Assembly (NCBI RefSeq): GCF_026262575.1
Contig: NZ_JAPKFL010000015.1
Location: forward strand, 1-64,000
Reading direction: 5' to 3'
DNA length: 64,000 nt
Source of the DNA: Streptomyces marinisediminis
GTDB taxonomy: Bacteria > Actinomycetota > Actinomycetes > Streptomycetales > Streptomycetaceae
Below, piece after piece: positions 9,116 through 22,306 of this stretch (its first letter is position 1; every line of letters starts with the position of its first letter). The translations under genes were made by a program, and so were the position numbers. Under the pieces are notes generated by a model, which was given only the letters and a program-made list of their open reading frames with translations, had not been told where the DNA came from and did not search any database.

Positions 9116-9496
9116 ATGTTCCGCCGCACGTTCTGGTTCAGCGCCGGCGCCGCCGCCGGCGTGTGGGCCACCACCAAGGTCAACCGCAAGCTGCGCAGCC
9201 TCACGCCCGAGTCGCTGGCGGCGCGCGCCGCCGACCGGGCCGTCGACACCGGGCACCGGCTGCGCGAGCTGGCCGTCGACGTCCGGGCGGGAATGGCGCA
9301 GCGGGAGCGCGAGTTGACCGAGGCACTGGGGCTGAGCGCCGCGCCCCCGGAGCCCGGTCCCGCGCCCGCGTCCCCCGCGGCCCGGACGCTGCCCGCGCAG
9401 GCCGCCCGCCCCCGCGTCACCGGAACCGACCGGCAGGCCGAACTGGCCCGCCCCACCACAGGAACGGAAAAGAGGACCACTGATGGAGTCGGCTGA
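9116..9496 (+). CDS. DUF6167-like small protein upstream of alaS
   Basis: A 126-residue protein. The start ([26 protein letters not shown]) contains a short hydrophobic, Gly/Ala-rich segment with basic flanks that may be a membrane anchor or amphipathic helix. The middle is helical and charged, and the last 40 residues are Pro/Ala-rich and probably disordered. I recognise it only as the small protein found before alaS in streptomycetes; no function is known to me. Its 3' end overlaps the alaS start by 14 nt, which indicates co-translation. Confidence 0.75.
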   Translation: MFRRTFWFSAGAAAGVWATTKVNRKLRSLTPESLAARAADRAVDTGHRLRELAVDVRAGMAQRERELTEALGLSAAPPEPGPAPASPAARTLPAQAARPRVTGTDRQAELARPTTGTEKRTTDGVG

Positions 9497-12161
9497 AATC
9501 CGCCGCCGCTGGCTGAGCTTCTTCGAGGAGCGTGGGCACGCCGTCGTGCCGTCGGCGTCGCTGATCGCGGACGACCCGACGCTGCTGCTCGTCCCCGCGG
9601 GCATGGTCCCCTTCAAGCCGTACTTCCTCGGTGAAGCCAAGCCGCCCTACCCGCGGGCCGTGAGCGTCCAGAAGTGCGTGCGGACCCCGGACATCGAGGA
9701 GGTCGGCAAGACCACCCGGCACGGCACCTTCTTCCAGATGTGCGGCAACTTCTCCTTCGGCGACTACTTCAAGGAGCGCGCCGCCCAGCTCGCCTGGGAG
9801 CTGCTGACCTCCTCCGTCGCCGACGGCGGCTACGGCCTCGACCCGCAGCGCCTGTGGATCACCGTCTACAAGGACGACGACGAGGCCGAGCGCATCTGGC
9901 GCGACGTCGTCGGCGTCCCCGCCGAACGCATCCAGCGGCTGGGCAAGGCCGACAACTTCTGGTCCATGGGCGTGCCCGGGCCCTGCGGCCCGTGCTCGGA
10001 GATCAACTACGACCGCGGCCCGGAGTTCGGCGCCGAGGGCGGGCCGGCCGTCAACGACGAGCGGTACGTGGAGATCTGGAACCTGGTCTTCATGCAGTAC
10101 GAGCGCGGCCCGGGCACCGGCAAGGACGACTTCGAGATCCTCGGGGACCTGCCCGCCAAGAACATCGACACCGGTCTCGGCCTGGAGCGCCTGGCGATGA
10201 TCCTCCAGGGCGTCCCGAACATGTACGAGACGGACACCCTGCGCGTCGTCATCGACAAGGCCACCGAGCTGACCGGGGTGCGCTACGGCGCGGACGTGGA
10301 CAGCGACGTCGCGCTGCGCGTGATCGCCGACCACCTGCGCACGTCCGTGATGCTCATCGGGGACGGCGTCACGCCCGGCAACGAGGGCCGCGGCTACGTG
10401 CTGCGCCGGATCATGCGCCGCGCCATCCGCAACCTGCGCATCCTCGGTTCCACCGAGCCGGTGATCGGCACCCTGGTCGACGTCGTCGTGGACACGATGG
10501 GGCTGCAGTACCCGGAGCTGGTCACCGACCGCGAGCGCATCCAGGCCGTCGCCCGCGCCGAGGAGGCCGCCTTCCTCAAGACGCTGCGGGCCGGCACGAA
10601 CATCCTGGACACCGCCGTCAGCCAGGCCAAGGCCCAGGGCGGCACCGTCCTCTCCGGCGACCAGGCCTTCCTGCTCCACGACACCTGGGGCTTCCCCATC
10701 GACCTCACCCTGGAGATGGCCGCCGAGCAGGGCCTGACGGTGGACGAGCCCGGGTTCCGCCGCCTGATGGCCGAGCAGCGCGAGCGCGCCAAGGCCGACG
10801 CGCAGGCCAAGAAGACCGGCCACGCCGACCTGTCCGCCTACCGCGAGGTCGCCGACGCCGCCGGGGCCACCGAGTTCACCGGCTACCTCCACACCGAGGG
10901 CGAGGCGACCGTCGTCGGCCTGCTGGTCAACGGGGCCTCCGCCCCGGCCGCCCACGAGGGCGACGAGGTGGAGGTCGTGTTGGACCGCACCCCGTTCTAC
11001 GCCGAGGGCGGCGGCCAGCTCGCGGACACCGGGCGCGTGCGGCTGGAGAGCGGCGCCGTCATCGAGGTACGCGACGTGCAGCAGCCGGTGCCCGGCGTCA
11101 GCGTGCACAAGGGCGCCGTCCAGGTCGGCGAGGTCGTCGTGGGCGCCCGGGGCTACTGTGTGATCGACGTCGTGCGCCGCCGGGCCATCGCCCGCGCCCA
11201 CAGCGCCACCCACCTCACCCACCAGGCGCTGCGCGACGCGCTCGGCCCGACCGCCGCCCAGGCCGGGTCGGAGAACGCCCCCGGCCGCTTCCGGTTCGAC
11301 TTCGGCTCGCCCGCCGCCGTCCCCGGCACGGTGCTCGGGGACGTCGAGCAGAAGATCAACGAGGTGCTGGCCCGGGAGCTGGACGTCACCGCCGAGGTGA
11401 TGTCGATGGACGAGGCCCGCAAGCAGGGCGCCATCGCGGAGTTCGGCGAGAAGTACGGCGAGCGAGTGCGCGTGGTGACCATCGGGGACTTCTCCAAGGA
11501 GCTGTGCGGCGGCACGCACGTGCACAACACCGCCCAGCTCGGCCTGGTGAAGCTGCTGGGCGAGTCCTCCATCGGCTCGGGCGTGCGCCGGGTGGAGGCG
11601 CTGGTGGGTGTGGACGCCTACCAGTTCCTCGCCCGCGAGCACACCGTGGTCTCCCAGCTCACCGATCTGGTCAAGGGCCGTCCCGAGGAGCTGCCCGAGA
11701 AGATCTCCGGCATGCTCGCCCGGCTGAAGGACGCCGAGAAGGAGATCGAGCGCTTCCGCGCCGAGAAGGTGCTCCAGGCCGCCGCCGGACTCGCCCAGGG
11801 CGCCGCCGACGTCCGCGGGACGGCCGTGGTCACCGCCCGGGTCCCGGACGGCACCGCCGCCGACGACCTGCGCAGGCTGGTGCTGGACGTGCGGGGCCGC
11901 ATCCCCGGCGACCGGCCCGCCGTCGTCGCGCTGTTCAGCGTCGTGAAGGGCCGCCCGCTCACCGTCATCGCCACCAACGAGGCCGCCCGCGAGCGGGGCC
12001 TGAAGGCCGGCGACCTGGTGCGCACCGCCGCCCGGACGCTCGGCGGCGGCGGTGGCGGCAAGCCCGACATCGCGCAGGGCGGCGGCCAGGACCCGGCCGC
12101 CGTCGACGAGGCGCTGGCCGCCGTCGAGCGGCAGGTCGGCGAGAGCCTGGTGGGCGGCTGA
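9483..12161 (+). CDS. alaS: Alanyl-tRNA synthetase
   Basis: An 892-residue class II synthetase that charges tRNA-Ala. The catalytic domain begins at the N terminus ([53 protein letters not shown]). The editing domain that removes Ser/Gly mischarging has its zinc ligands in [12 protein letters not shown] and [13 protein letters not shown]. The C-terminal Gly-rich C-Ala domain ([15 protein letters not shown]) is complete. The ATG at 9483 matches the conserved N terminus and lies inside the end of the preceding small gene. The stop overlaps the ruvX ATG by 1 nt. Confidence 0.97.
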   Translation: MESAEIRRRWLSFFEERGHAVVPSASLIADDPTLLLVPAGMVPFKPYFLGEAKPPYPRAVSVQKCVRTPDIEEVGKTTRHGTFFQMCGNFSFGDYFKERAAQLAWELLTSSVADGGYGLDPQRLWITVYKDDDEAERIWRDVVGVPAERIQRLGKADNFWSMGVPGPCGPCSEINYDRGPEFGAEGGPAVNDERYVEIWNLVFMQYERGPGTGKDDFEILGDLPAKNIDTGLGLERLAMILQGVPNMYETDTLRVVIDKATELTGVRYGADVDSDVALRVIADHLRTSVMLIGDGVTPGNEGRGYVLRRIMRRAIRNLRILGSTEPVIGTLVDVVVDTMGLQYPELVTDRERIQAVARAEEAAFLKTLRAGTNILDTAVSQAKAQGGTVLSGDQAFLLHDTWGFPIDLTLEMAAEQGLTVDEPGFRRLMAEQRERAKADAQAKKTGHADLSAYREVADAAGATEFTGYLHTEGEATVVGLLVNGASAPAAHEGDEVEVVLDRTPFYAEGGGQLADTGRVRLESGAVIEVRDVQQPVPGVSVHKGAVQVGEVVVGARGYCVIDVVRRRAIARAHSATHLTHQALRDALGPTAAQAGSENAPGRFRFDFGSPAAVPGTVLGDVEQKINEVLARELDVTAEVMSMDEARKQGAIAEFGEKYGERVRVVTIGDFSKELCGGTHVHNTAQLGLVKLLGESSIGSGVRRVEALVGVDAYQFLAREHTVVSQLTDLVKGRPEELPEKISGMLARLKDAEKEIERFRAEKVLQAAAGLAQGAADVRGTAVVTARVPDGTAADDLRRLVLDVRGRIPGDRPAVVALFSVVKGRPLTVIATNEAARERGLKAGDLVRTAARTLGGGGGGKPDIAQGGGQDPAAVDEALAAVERQVGESLVGG

Positions 12162-12625
12162 TGCGCCGTGGTCGGCGGCTGGCCGTCGACGTCGGGGACG
12201 CCCGCATCGGGGTCGCCTCGTGCGACCCCGACGGGCTCCTGGCGACCCCGGTGGAGACGGTGCCCGGCCGCGACCGGCCCGCCGCCCACCGGCGGCTCGC
12301 CGAACTCGTGGCCGAGTACGAGCCACTGGAGGTCGTCATCGGGCTGCCCCGGTCGCTCAGCGGCGGCGAGGGGCCGGCGGCCGAGAAGGTGCGCGCCTTC
12401 GCCCGGGAGGCCGCACGCCGCGTCGCGCCGGTACCGGTGCGGCTGGTGGACGAGCGCCTGAGCACCGTCTCGGCCGCGCAGTCCCTGCGTGCCTCGGGGG
12501 TGAGCGCCAAGAAGGGGCGCTCGCGCATCGACCAGGCCGCCGCCGTCGTCATCCTGCAGAGCGCGCTGGAGACTGAACGGGTGTCGGGGGAGCCGCCTGG
12601 GCAGTGCGTCGAAACGGTTGTCTGA
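12161..12625 (+). CDS. ruvX: RuvX/YqgF-type Holliday junction resolvase-like nuclease
   Basis: A 154-residue RNase H-fold protein. The conserved acidic residues sit in [13 protein letters not shown] (D10 and nearby), [24 protein letters not shown] and [11 protein letters not shown]. Family members act as putative Holliday-junction resolvases or in 16S rRNA 5'-end maturation; which applies here cannot be told. The ATG at 12161 overlaps the alaS stop by one base, so the gene is translationally coupled. It is followed by a 93-bp gap and mltG. Confidence 0.9.
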   Translation: MRRGRRLAVDVGDARIGVASCDPDGLLATPVETVPGRDRPAAHRRLAELVAEYEPLEVVIGLPRSLSGGEGPAAEKVRAFAREAARRVAPVPVRLVDERLSTVSAAQSLRASGVSAKKGRSRIDQAAAVVILQSALETERVSGEPPGQCVETVV

Positions 12626-12635
12626 TCGACGTACG

Positions 12636-12654
12636 GTAACGTTCCGCGCGTTAC
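12636..12654. promoter_or_regulatory. Inverted repeat GTAACG-N7-CGTTAC before mltG
   Basis: The perfect 6-bp arms at 12636-12641 and 12649-12654 are separated by 7 bp, 65 nt before the mltG ATG. TAACGT at 12637-12642 could serve as a -10 box. It may be an operator for mltG or simply a short dyad; no known regulator consensus was recognised. Confidence 0.35.
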
Positions 12655-12718
12655 GGCCCCGCCAGGAGAGCGAACGCCGTACGCGCACGGGCACGCTGCC
12701 GACGCGGCAAGGGGAACG

Positions 12719-14560
12719 ATGACTGAGTACGGCCGGGGCTCCCAACCGTGGCACCCCGAGGACCCGCTCTACGGAGACCGGGAGTGGGACGGTGCCACCG
12801 CCGCCCCGCAGCCGGAGGGCTGGGACGCCTACGGGCAGCAGCCGCACTACCCCCAGCAGCAGGACGCCTACGGGAACTGGCAAAACCCGCACCCGCCCCC
12901 GCCCCCCGGGCTCGGCGAACCCTACGGCCAGCAGTACGGCCAGCAGCCGCCGCAGCCCTACGGCGACCCCGCCGACTACGCGGGCTACCCCGACTACTCC
13001 ACCTACTACCCCGCGCCGGACGCCTACCCGCCCCCCCAGCCGCAGCACACACGCCCCCCGGAGCACCCCGGCGGCCCCGGCCACCCGGGCCAGGGTCCCG
13101 GCCACCCCGGCCAGGGTCCCGCTCACCCGGGTCAGGGTCCGGGCGCGGGCTGGGGCCAGGCGGGCCCCGGCCCGGGCGGCCCGGGGCAGGGCCCTGGTCC
13201 GGGCTGGGACGAGGCGGCTCCCGACCCCGGCGGCCCACCGCACGCTCCAGGCCACCCGGGCCAGGACACCGGCGCGGGCTGGGACGACGCGGCGCCCGAC
13301 GCCCCGGACACGGCGTGGGGCCAGGCGGGTCCCGACGGGGCCGGGCACGCCTTCTTCGAAGCCCAGGACGGCGACGAGACCCTCGACGACCCGCAGCCGC
13401 GCGGCGGCGGCCGGGGCCCGGACGACGACGAGGAGCCGCGCGAGCCGTCCACCCGGGCCGAGCGCCGCACCGCACGCGGCCGGCGCGACGGCGCCAGACG
13501 CCGCAACCGGGCCGCCTGCCTCATCGTCGGCCTGGTCCTGGTCGGCGGCGGCGCGGCGGTGGCCTACGGCGGCTACAGCTTCTACCAGAGCCGCTTCGCC
13601 TCGGCGCCCGACTACTCCGGCGCCGGCACCGGCGAGGTCACCGTCACCATCCCCGAGGGCGCCATCGCCGCGGACATGGCCAAGATCCTGGCGGCCGAGG
13701 ACGTGGTGAAGAGCGAGGCCGCCTTCATCGAGGTGAGCAACGCGGACGAGGCGTCGAAGTCGATCCAGCCCGGTATCTACACGCTGCGCCAGCAGATGTC
13801 GGCCGCCGAGGCGCTCAAGCTCATGCTCGACCCGGCCAGCCAGACGGGCCTGATCATCCCCGAGGGCCTGCGCGCCACGCGCATCTACGAGCTGATCGAC
13901 GAGCAGACCGGCTCGGCCGAAGGCACCACCGAGAAGGTCGCCGAGAGCGCCGACCTGGGCCTGCCGGAGTGGGCCGACGGGAACGTGGAGGGCTTCCTCT
14001 TCCCCTCCCGCTACTCGGTGAGCGAGGACTCCGACCCGGAGGCCGTCCTGAAGGAGATGGTGCAGCGGGCCAAGGACGAGTTCGCCGGCGTCTCGCTGGA
14101 GGCCGAAGCCGCCAAGGTGGACCGCACCCCCTACGAGGTCCTCATCATCGCCTCGCTCATCCAGGCTGAGGCCCAGGAGAAGGACGACTTCGGCAAGGTC
14201 TCCCAGGTGATCTACAACCGGCTCCAGCCGGACAACACGGCCACCAACGGCAAGCTCGACTTCGACTCCACCATCAACTACGCGCTCGATCGCTCCACGC
14301 TGGACGTCTCCGTCGACGACACCAACATCGACCACCCCTTCAACACCTACAAGTACCCCGGCCTGCCGCCCGGCCCCATCGACAACCCCGGCCACCAGGC
14401 CCTGGAGGCCGCGCTCAACCCCACCGACGGGCCGTGGTTCTACTTCGTCACCGTCAAGCCCGGCGACACCCGCTTCAGCGAGTCCTACGAGGAGCACCAG
14501 GAGCACGTGCTGGACTTCAACGCCGAGCAGGCGAAGAAGCGCGAGGAGGGGGGCGAGTGA
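12719..14560 (+). CDS. mltG: Endolytic murein transglycosylase MltG with long disordered N terminus
   Basis: A 613-residue inner-membrane lytic transglycosylase that should cleave nascent glycan strands and set their length. Residues 1-260 are a Pro/Gln/Gly/Tyr-rich, presumably cytoplasmic and disordered region with GHPGQGP-type repeats at about 121-141. Residues 266-287 form the single transmembrane helix. The YceG domain follows, with EGFLFPSRY at about 424-432 and the catalytic glutamate E484 in IIASLIQAEAQ. E. coli MltG is about 340 residues, so the N-terminal extension is an actinobacterial addition. The ATG at 12719 follows AAGGGGAACG. The stop overlaps the aroE GTG by 4 nt. Confidence 0.93.
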   Translation: MTEYGRGSQPWHPEDPLYGDREWDGATAAPQPEGWDAYGQQPHYPQQQDAYGNWQNPHPPPPPGLGEPYGQQYGQQPPQPYGDPADYAGYPDYSTYYPAPDAYPPPQPQHTRPPEHPGGPGHPGQGPGHPGQGPAHPGQGPGAGWGQAGPGPGGPGQGPGPGWDEAAPDPGGPPHAPGHPGQDTGAGWDDAAPDAPDTAWGQAGPDGAGHAFFEAQDGDETLDDPQPRGGGRGPDDDEEPREPSTRAERRTARGRRDGARRRNRAACLIVGLVLVGGGAAVAYGGYSFYQSRFASAPDYSGAGTGEVTVTIPEGAIAADMAKILAAEDVVKSEAAFIEVSNADEASKSIQPGIYTLRQQMSAAEALKLMLDPASQTGLIIPEGLRATRIYELIDEQTGSAEGTTEKVAESADLGLPEWADGNVEGFLFPSRYSVSEDSDPEAVLKEMVQRAKDEFAGVSLEAEAAKVDRTPYEVLIIASLIQAEAQEKDDFGKVSQVIYNRLQPDNTATNGKLDFDSTINYALDRSTLDVSVDDTNIDHPFNTYKYPGLPPGPIDNPGHQALEAALNPTDGPWFYFVTVKPGDTRFSESYEEHQEHVLDFNAEQAKKREEGGE

Positions 14561-15384
14561 CGCGGGCCCGCACGCGCGCCGCGGTGCTGGGCTCCCCGAT
14601 CGCCCACTCCCTCTCCCCGGTGCTCCACCGCGCCGCCTACGCCGAACTCGGGCTCACCGGCCACACCTACGAGCGGTTCGAGGTGGACGAGGCGGGCCTG
14701 CCCGCCTTCCTGGACGGTCTGGGACCGGGCTGGGCGGGCCTGTCGCTGACCATGCCGCTCAAGCGCGCCGTCATCCCGCTGCTGGACCGGGTCAGCCCCA
14801 CGGCCGTCGCCGTGGAGGCCGTCAACACCGTGGTCTTCACCGAGGACGGACAGCGGCACGGGGACAACACCGACATCCCGGGCCTGGTGGCCGCCCTGCG
14901 CGAGCGCGACGTGGCCGAGGTGCCCTCGGCGGCCGTGCTCGGCGCGGGCGCCACCGCCTCGTCCGCGCTCGCCGCCCTGGCCCGCGTCTGCCCCGGCACG
15001 GTGACCGCCTACGTGCGCAGCGCCGCGCGCGCCGAGGAGATGCGCGGGTGGGGCGACCGCCTCGGGGTGCGCGTGCGCACCGCGCCGTGGGAGCGGGCGG
15101 CCGAGGCGCTGCGCGAGCCCCTGGTGATCGCCACGACCCCGGCCGGCGCGACGGACGCCCTGGCCGCGCGGGTGCCCGAGCGCCCCGGCACGCTGTTCGA
15201 CGTGCTCTACGAGCCGTGGCCCACCCCGCTGGCCCGCGCGTGGCAGGCGGCGGGCGGGCGCCTGCTGGGCGGCCTGGACCTGCTGGTCCACCAGGCCGTG
15301 CTCCAGGTCGAGCAGATGACCGGACGCGCCCCCGCGCCGCTGGCGGCGATGCGGAAGGCGGGCGAGGCGGCGCTGGGCGGGTAG
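14557..15384 (+). CDS. aroE: Shikimate dehydrogenase
   Basis: A 275-residue NADPH-dependent enzyme that reduces 3-dehydroshikimate to shikimate. The substrate-binding half has GSPIAHSLSPVLHRAAY with the two conserved serines, LTMPLK with the catalytic lysine, and EAVNTVV. The nucleotide-binding half has GAGATASSALAAL in place of the GAGGAA loop. The C-terminal DLLVHQAVLQ is conserved. The GTG at 14557 overlaps the mltG stop in a GTGA, so the two are coupled. It heads the shikimate cluster but is separated from aroC by 109 bp. Confidence 0.93.
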   Translation: MTRARTRAAVLGSPIAHSLSPVLHRAAYAELGLTGHTYERFEVDEAGLPAFLDGLGPGWAGLSLTMPLKRAVIPLLDRVSPTAVAVEAVNTVVFTEDGQRHGDNTDIPGLVAALRERDVAEVPSAAVLGAGATASSALAALARVCPGTVTAYVRSAARAEEMRGWGDRLGVRVRTAPWERAAEALREPLVIATTPAGATDALAARVPERPGTLFDVLYEPWPTPLARAWQAAGGRLLGGLDLLVHQAVLQVEQMTGRAPAPLAAMRKAGEAALGG

Positions 15385-15493
15385 CCCGCACGTCCGCTGC
15401 CGGGCCCCGGCGGTCCGCAGGCTGGACCGGCGCGATACGCCGCCCGGCGCCCGTGGGAAGATCGGTGCAAGCACTGGCGATTGAGGAGCACCG

Positions 15494-18745
<3,252 letters not shown>

Positions 18746-18770
18746 CGGGCGGGCACCTTCCGCCCGCCCG
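18746..18770 (+). terminator. Terminator of the aro operon
   Basis: Arms CGGGCGGGC (18746-18754) and GCCCGCCCG (18762-18770) form a perfect 9-bp stem with a 7-nt loop. The stem starts immediately after the aroQ TGA. Confidence 0.7.
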
Positions 18771-18878
18771 CCGCGTTCACACACTGACCGCCGCCGCGGC
18801 GCCGGACACGGTACCGTGCGGTGAACTGACCGGCGGGCGCCCGTGGACGGGCGTCCACGAGGACGGAAATGGGACCGG

Positions 18879-19805
18879 ATGCAGCACTACGTGGGCCACG
18901 GCGCACCGCCGCCCGCCCCCTCCGGCCGACCCCCGCACCCGGCCCCGCCCGCCCCCGCCCCGGGCTCCGGCTGGGCGGGCGGCCACGCCGGGCAGGGCGT
19001 CCCGCCCGCCGGGCCGCCGCACCCGCCCGCAGGCCCCCCGCGGCCCCCCGCGGCCCCGCCCCGGCCCGCCGCCGCGCCCCGGCCCGCCGCACCCCAGTCC
19101 GCCGGGCCCCCCGCCCCGCAGGCCCCACCCGTCCCGCCGCAGCCGGGCGGCGAGCCCACCGGCCAGGTCCGGCTCCCGGCCGGGGCGCCCGTCCAGCTCC
19201 CCGCGCCGCCCGCCGAGCCGCGCGGCGCGGCGCCGCTGGACGCCACGCGCACGTCCGTGGCCGTGCTCCTGATCGGCCCCGCCGGGGCCGGCAAGACGAC
19301 CGTGGCCCGGCACTGGGCCGAGCGCCGCAGCGTCCCCACCGCCCACATCAGCCTCGACGACGTGCGCGAATGGGTGCGGGCCGGGTTCGCCGACCCGCAG
19401 CAGGGCTGGCACGAGGGCTCGGAGACCCAGTACCGGCTGGCCCGCCGCACCTGCGGCTTCGCCGCGCGCAACTTCCTGGCCAACGGCATCTCCTGCATCC
19501 TGGACGACGCGGTCTTCCCCGACTGGCCCGTGGTCGGCCTCGGCGGCTGGAAGCGCCACGTCGGCCCCGGCCTGATCCCGGTCGTCCTGCTGCCCGGGCT
19601 GGACGTCGTGCTGGAGCGCAACGCCGAGCGCACCGGCAACCGCCGCCTGGCGGACGAGGAGGTGGCGCGCATCCACGGCCGCATGGCCGGCTGGTACGGC
19701 TCGGGCCTGCCGATCATCGACAACACCCGGCACGACGTGGAGACCACCGCGCGGCTGCTGGACGAGGCGGTGGCCCGGGCGCTCGCCAGCCCGCCGGCGT
19801 GGTGA
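18879..19805 (+). CDS. P-loop ATPase/kinase-like protein with Pro-rich N terminus
   Basis: A 308-residue protein. Residues 1-120 are extremely Pro/Ala/Gly-rich and must be disordered. Residues 127-300 form a P-loop domain with Walker A GPAGAGKTT at 133-141 and an arrangement (SLDDVREW, SCILDDAVFPDW, LERNAERTGNRR) like zeta-toxin or small-molecule kinase and gluconate-kinase-type folds. The substrate is unknown. I recall homologues in this position between aroQ and the peptidase in other streptomycetes. The ATG at 18879 is preferred over a GTG at 18843; both lack a strong ribosome binding site. It is followed by a 30-bp perfect palindrome. Confidence 0.75.
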   Translation: MQHYVGHGAPPPAPSGRPPHPAPPAPAPGSGWAGGHAGQGVPPAGPPHPPAGPPRPPAAPPRPAAAPRPAAPQSAGPPAPQAPPVPPQPGGEPTGQVRLPAGAPVQLPAPPAEPRGAAPLDATRTSVAVLLIGPAGAGKTTVARHWAERRSVPTAHISLDDVREWVRAGFADPQQGWHEGSETQYRLARRTCGFAARNFLANGISCILDDAVFPDWPVVGLGGWKRHVGPGLIPVVLLPGLDVVLERNAERTGNRRLADEEVARIHGRMAGWYGSGLPIIDNTRHDVETTARLLDEAVARALASPPAW

Positions 19806-19827
19806 GGCGGCCGTCCACCGCAGCGGC

Positions 19828-19857
19828 GGTCAGCCGCGCCCCGGGGCGCGGCTGACC
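19828..19857. terminator. 30-bp perfect palindrome, terminator-like
   Basis: GGTCAGCCGCGCCCC and its exact complement abut with no loop, so the hairpin would open a few central pairs. It lies 23 nt after the ATPase stop and 43 nt before the -10 box of the next gene, which fits a terminator. Confidence 0.7.
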
Positions 19858-19899
19858 ACGTTCGGCCCCGCCGGAGCGGCCGGGGCGCCCGCGCGCCCT

Positions 19900-19905
19900 T
19901 AGGCT
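19900..19905 (+). promoter_or_regulatory. -10 box giving a leaderless peptidase transcript
   Basis: TAGGCT ends 6 nt before the ATG at 19912, with no ribosome binding site between, so translation is likely to begin at the first base of the mRNA. Confidence 0.6.
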
Positions 19906-19911
19906 CGGCAC

Positions 19912-21033
19912 ATGTCCGAGGTGCACATGGCCCGACGCTCCCGGCTGCGGGAGCGGTCCGCCGCGACCGGGGGTGCCGACAGGACGGCCGTGCTGGTCAC
20001 CGCACCGGCGAACCTGCGCTACCTCACCGGCTGCGCCCCGCGCGGGGCGGCCCTGCTGCTCGATCCCGACGGCACCGACACCCTGCTGGCCCCCGCCGCG
20101 GCCACGCCCGCCCCGCCCGGCCTCGGTGACGCCGCCGACGAGCTGCGGGTGCGGGCCCTGCCCGCGCCCGCGGCCGACCCGGTGACGGCCGCGGGCGAGC
20201 TCGCCGCGCGCGGCCGGGCCGGCGCGCTCGCCGTCGAGGAGCACCACCTGACCGTGGCGCGGCACCGCGCGCTGGCCGCGGTCGCCCCGGCGCTGCGCCT
20301 GACCGATCTGGGCTGGGCCGTGGAGCAGCAGCGCCTGGTCAAAGACGACGAGGAGATCGCCGCCCTGCGCATCGCCGCCGAGATCACCGACCAGGCGCTC
20401 GGGGAGCTGCTGGAGTCCATCCTCGTCGGCCGCACCGAGCGGCACCTGGCGCTGGAGCTGGAGCGGCGGCTGATCGACCACGGCGCCGACGGACCGGCCT
20501 TCCCCACCTCCGTGGGCACCGGCCGCCACTCCGGGCTCGCCGACCACGTCCCCAGCGACCGCCGGGTCGAGGAGGGCGACTTCCTCACCGTGCGGCTGGG
20601 CGCGTGCTACCGCGGGTACCGCTGCCGCATCGGCCGCACCTTCGTCATCGGCACCGCACCCGCCGACTGGCAGATCCACCTCCACGACCTGGTCTTCGCC
20701 GCCCAGCGGGCCGGCCGCGAGGCGCTCGCGCCCGGCACCCAGTACCGCGCGGTGGACCGGGCGGCGCGCACCCTGCTGGACGCCCAGGGGTACGCCGACG
20801 CACTCGGCCCGGCCGTCGGCGGCGGCGTCGGACTGGAAATCGGTGAGGACCCTCTGCTGGCCCCGGAGGCCGTGGGTAAACTGGACGCTTGTGTGCCGGT
20901 CACCGTCGAACCCGGGGTACACCTCCCGGGTCGGGGCGGCGTCCGGATCGATGACACACTCGTCGTCCGCTCGCAGTCGGACGGCGGGCCGGAGCTACTC
21001 ACCATCACGACCAAGGAGCTGCTCGCGCTATGA
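19912..21033 (+). CDS. M24 family aminopeptidase P-like protein
   Basis: A 373-residue protein of the Xaa-Pro peptidase/creatinase fold. The N-terminal creatinase-type domain ([20 protein letters not shown]) precedes a pita-bread domain. The usual five metal ligands are only partly recognisable: [22 protein letters not shown] holds the strand that normally provides two aspartates but shows none, and the usual H near SGLADH and the E in [18 protein letters not shown] are present. Metal binding may therefore be altered. The ATG at 19912 is used because it sits 6 nt behind a TAGGCT box. It lies just upstream of efp, as commonly seen in bacteria. Confidence 0.82.
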   Translation: MSEVHMARRSRLRERSAATGGADRTAVLVTAPANLRYLTGCAPRGAALLLDPDGTDTLLAPAAATPAPPGLGDAADELRVRALPAPAADPVTAAGELAARGRAGALAVEEHHLTVARHRALAAVAPALRLTDLGWAVEQQRLVKDDEEIAALRIAAEITDQALGELLESILVGRTERHLALELERRLIDHGADGPAFPTSVGTGRHSGLADHVPSDRRVEEGDFLTVRLGACYRGYRCRIGRTFVIGTAPADWQIHLHDLVFAAQRAGREALAPGTQYRAVDRAARTLLDAQGYADALGPAVGGGVGLEIGEDPLLAPEAVGKLDACVPVTVEPGVHLPGRGGVRIDDTLVVRSQSDGGPELLTITTKELLAL

Positions 21034-21103
21034 GCCCCAGCCGGGTCCGTGCGGCCTGGGCGCCCTTGGTACCAAAGCAGCGTCTGTAGGAGATTCCGCG
21101 ACC

Positions 21104-21670
21104 GTGGCCACCACGAACGACCTCAAAAACGGCATGGTGCTCAAGCTCGACTCGGGCCAGCTCTGGTCCGTCGTCGAGTTCCAGCACGTCAAGCCCGGCA
21201 AGGGCCCTGCCTTCGTGCGCACCAAGCTCAAGAACGTGCTGTCCGGGAAGATCGTCGACAAGACGTTCAACGCGGGCACGAAGGTCGAGACCGCCACGGT
21301 CGACCGGCGCTCGATGCAGTTCTCGTACATGGACGGCGAGTACTTCGTCTTCATGGACATGGACACCTACGATCAGCTCCACGTCGACCGCAAGACGGTC
21401 GGGGACGCCGCCAACTACCTCGTCGAGGGCTTCGAGGCGACGGTGGCCATGTACGAGGGCAACCCGCTCTCGGTGGAGCTCCCGGCGTCCGTGGAGCTGA
21501 CCATCGAGCACACCGAGCCCGGCGTGCAGGGCGACCGCTCCACCGGCGGCAGCAAGCCCGCCACCCTGGAGACCGGCTTCGAGATCGGCGTGCCGCTGTT
21601 CATCACCACCGGCGAGAAGATCAAGGTCGACACCCGCTCCGGGGAGTACCTCGGTCGGGTGAACAGCTAA
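21104..21670 (+). CDS. efp: Translation elongation factor P
   Basis: A 188-residue three-domain EF-P that relieves ribosome stalling at polyproline. The domain I tip loop is KPGKGPA with the lysine at residue 33 of the frame (32 after Met removal). Such palindromic PGKGP loops are known in actinobacteria to work with an unmodified lysine, so no EpmA/B-type modification need be assumed. The C-terminal signature [30 protein letters not shown] is intact. The GTG start has AGGAGATT upstream. nusB begins 1 nt after the stop. Confidence 0.97.
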   Translation: MATTNDLKNGMVLKLDSGQLWSVVEFQHVKPGKGPAFVRTKLKNVLSGKIVDKTFNAGTKVETATVDRRSMQFSYMDGEYFVFMDMDTYDQLHVDRKTVGDAANYLVEGFEATVAMYEGNPLSVELPASVELTIEHTEPGVQGDRSTGGSKPATLETGFEIGVPLFITTGEKIKVDTRSGEYLGRVNS

Positions 21671-21671
21671 C

Positions 21672-22097
21672 GTGGCTGCCCGCACCAAGGCCCGCAAACG
21701 CGCCTTCCAGATCATCTTCGAGGCCGACCAGCGGGGCACCGGCGTCACCGAGGTGCTGGCCGACTGGATACGGCACGCCCGCAGCGACAGCCGGCAGCCG
21801 CCGGTCAGCGACTACACGATGCGGCTCGTCGAGGGCTACGCGGACCACATCGCGCGCATCGACGAACTGCTCTCCGAGCACGCGGTGGGCTGGACGCTGG
21901 ACCGCATGCCCGCGGTGGACCGCAACCTGCTGCGGCTGGGCGCCTACGAGCTGCTGTGGGAGGACGAGACCCCCGACGCCGTGGTGCTGGACGAGTGCGT
22001 CCAGCTCGCCAAGGAGTTCTCCACGGACGAGTCGCCCGCGTTCGTCAACGGCCTGCTGGGCCGGCTGAAGGACCTCGGGCCGGGCCTGCGCGGCTGA
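21672..22097 (+). CDS. nusB: Transcription antitermination factor NusB
   Basis: A 141-residue all-helical NusB, which with NusE (S10) binds boxA RNA in rRNA antitermination. Visible signatures are ARTKARKRAFQIIFEADQRG at the N terminus, RMPAVDRNLLRLGAYELLW and VVLDECVQLAKEFSTDESPAFVNGLLG. The GTG start lies 1 nt after the efp stop, so it is co-translated with efp. A bidirectional terminator follows. Confidence 0.96.
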   Translation: MAARTKARKRAFQIIFEADQRGTGVTEVLADWIRHARSDSRQPPVSDYTMRLVEGYADHIARIDELLSEHAVGWTLDRMPAVDRNLLRLGAYELLWEDETPDAVVLDECVQLAKEFSTDESPAFVNGLLGRLKDLGPGLRG

Positions 22098-22146
22098 GGC
22101 CCCCCCCGCGCCGGGGCCCGGCCTCAGCGCGCGGCGACACCAGACG

Positions 22147-22182
22147 GCGAAGGCCCCGGAGCACGCGCTCCGGGGCCTTCGC
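22147..22182. terminator. Bidirectional terminator between nusB and bldD
   Basis: A perfect 16-bp stem (22147-22162 with 22167-22182) and a 4-nt loop lie between the convergent nusB and bldD. The outer pairs GCGAAGG/CCTTCGC give short A/T ends that could serve either direction. Confidence 0.85.
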
Positions 22183-22306
22183 CGTGCCCGGGCCGGGCCG
22201 GGTCCGTACCGGCGCCGGGCCCGGGGCGCGGCGCCGGCACGGTGGCGCGTCACACCGGCGTCACCGCGCCACCGCGTCACCGGCGTCCCGCGTCACACCG
22301 GCGCCG

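Noticed and set aside
15385..15493. Terminator or regulatory RNA between aroE and aroC
   Set aside because: No stable dyad or known RNA motif was found; it probably holds only the aroC promoter and leader.
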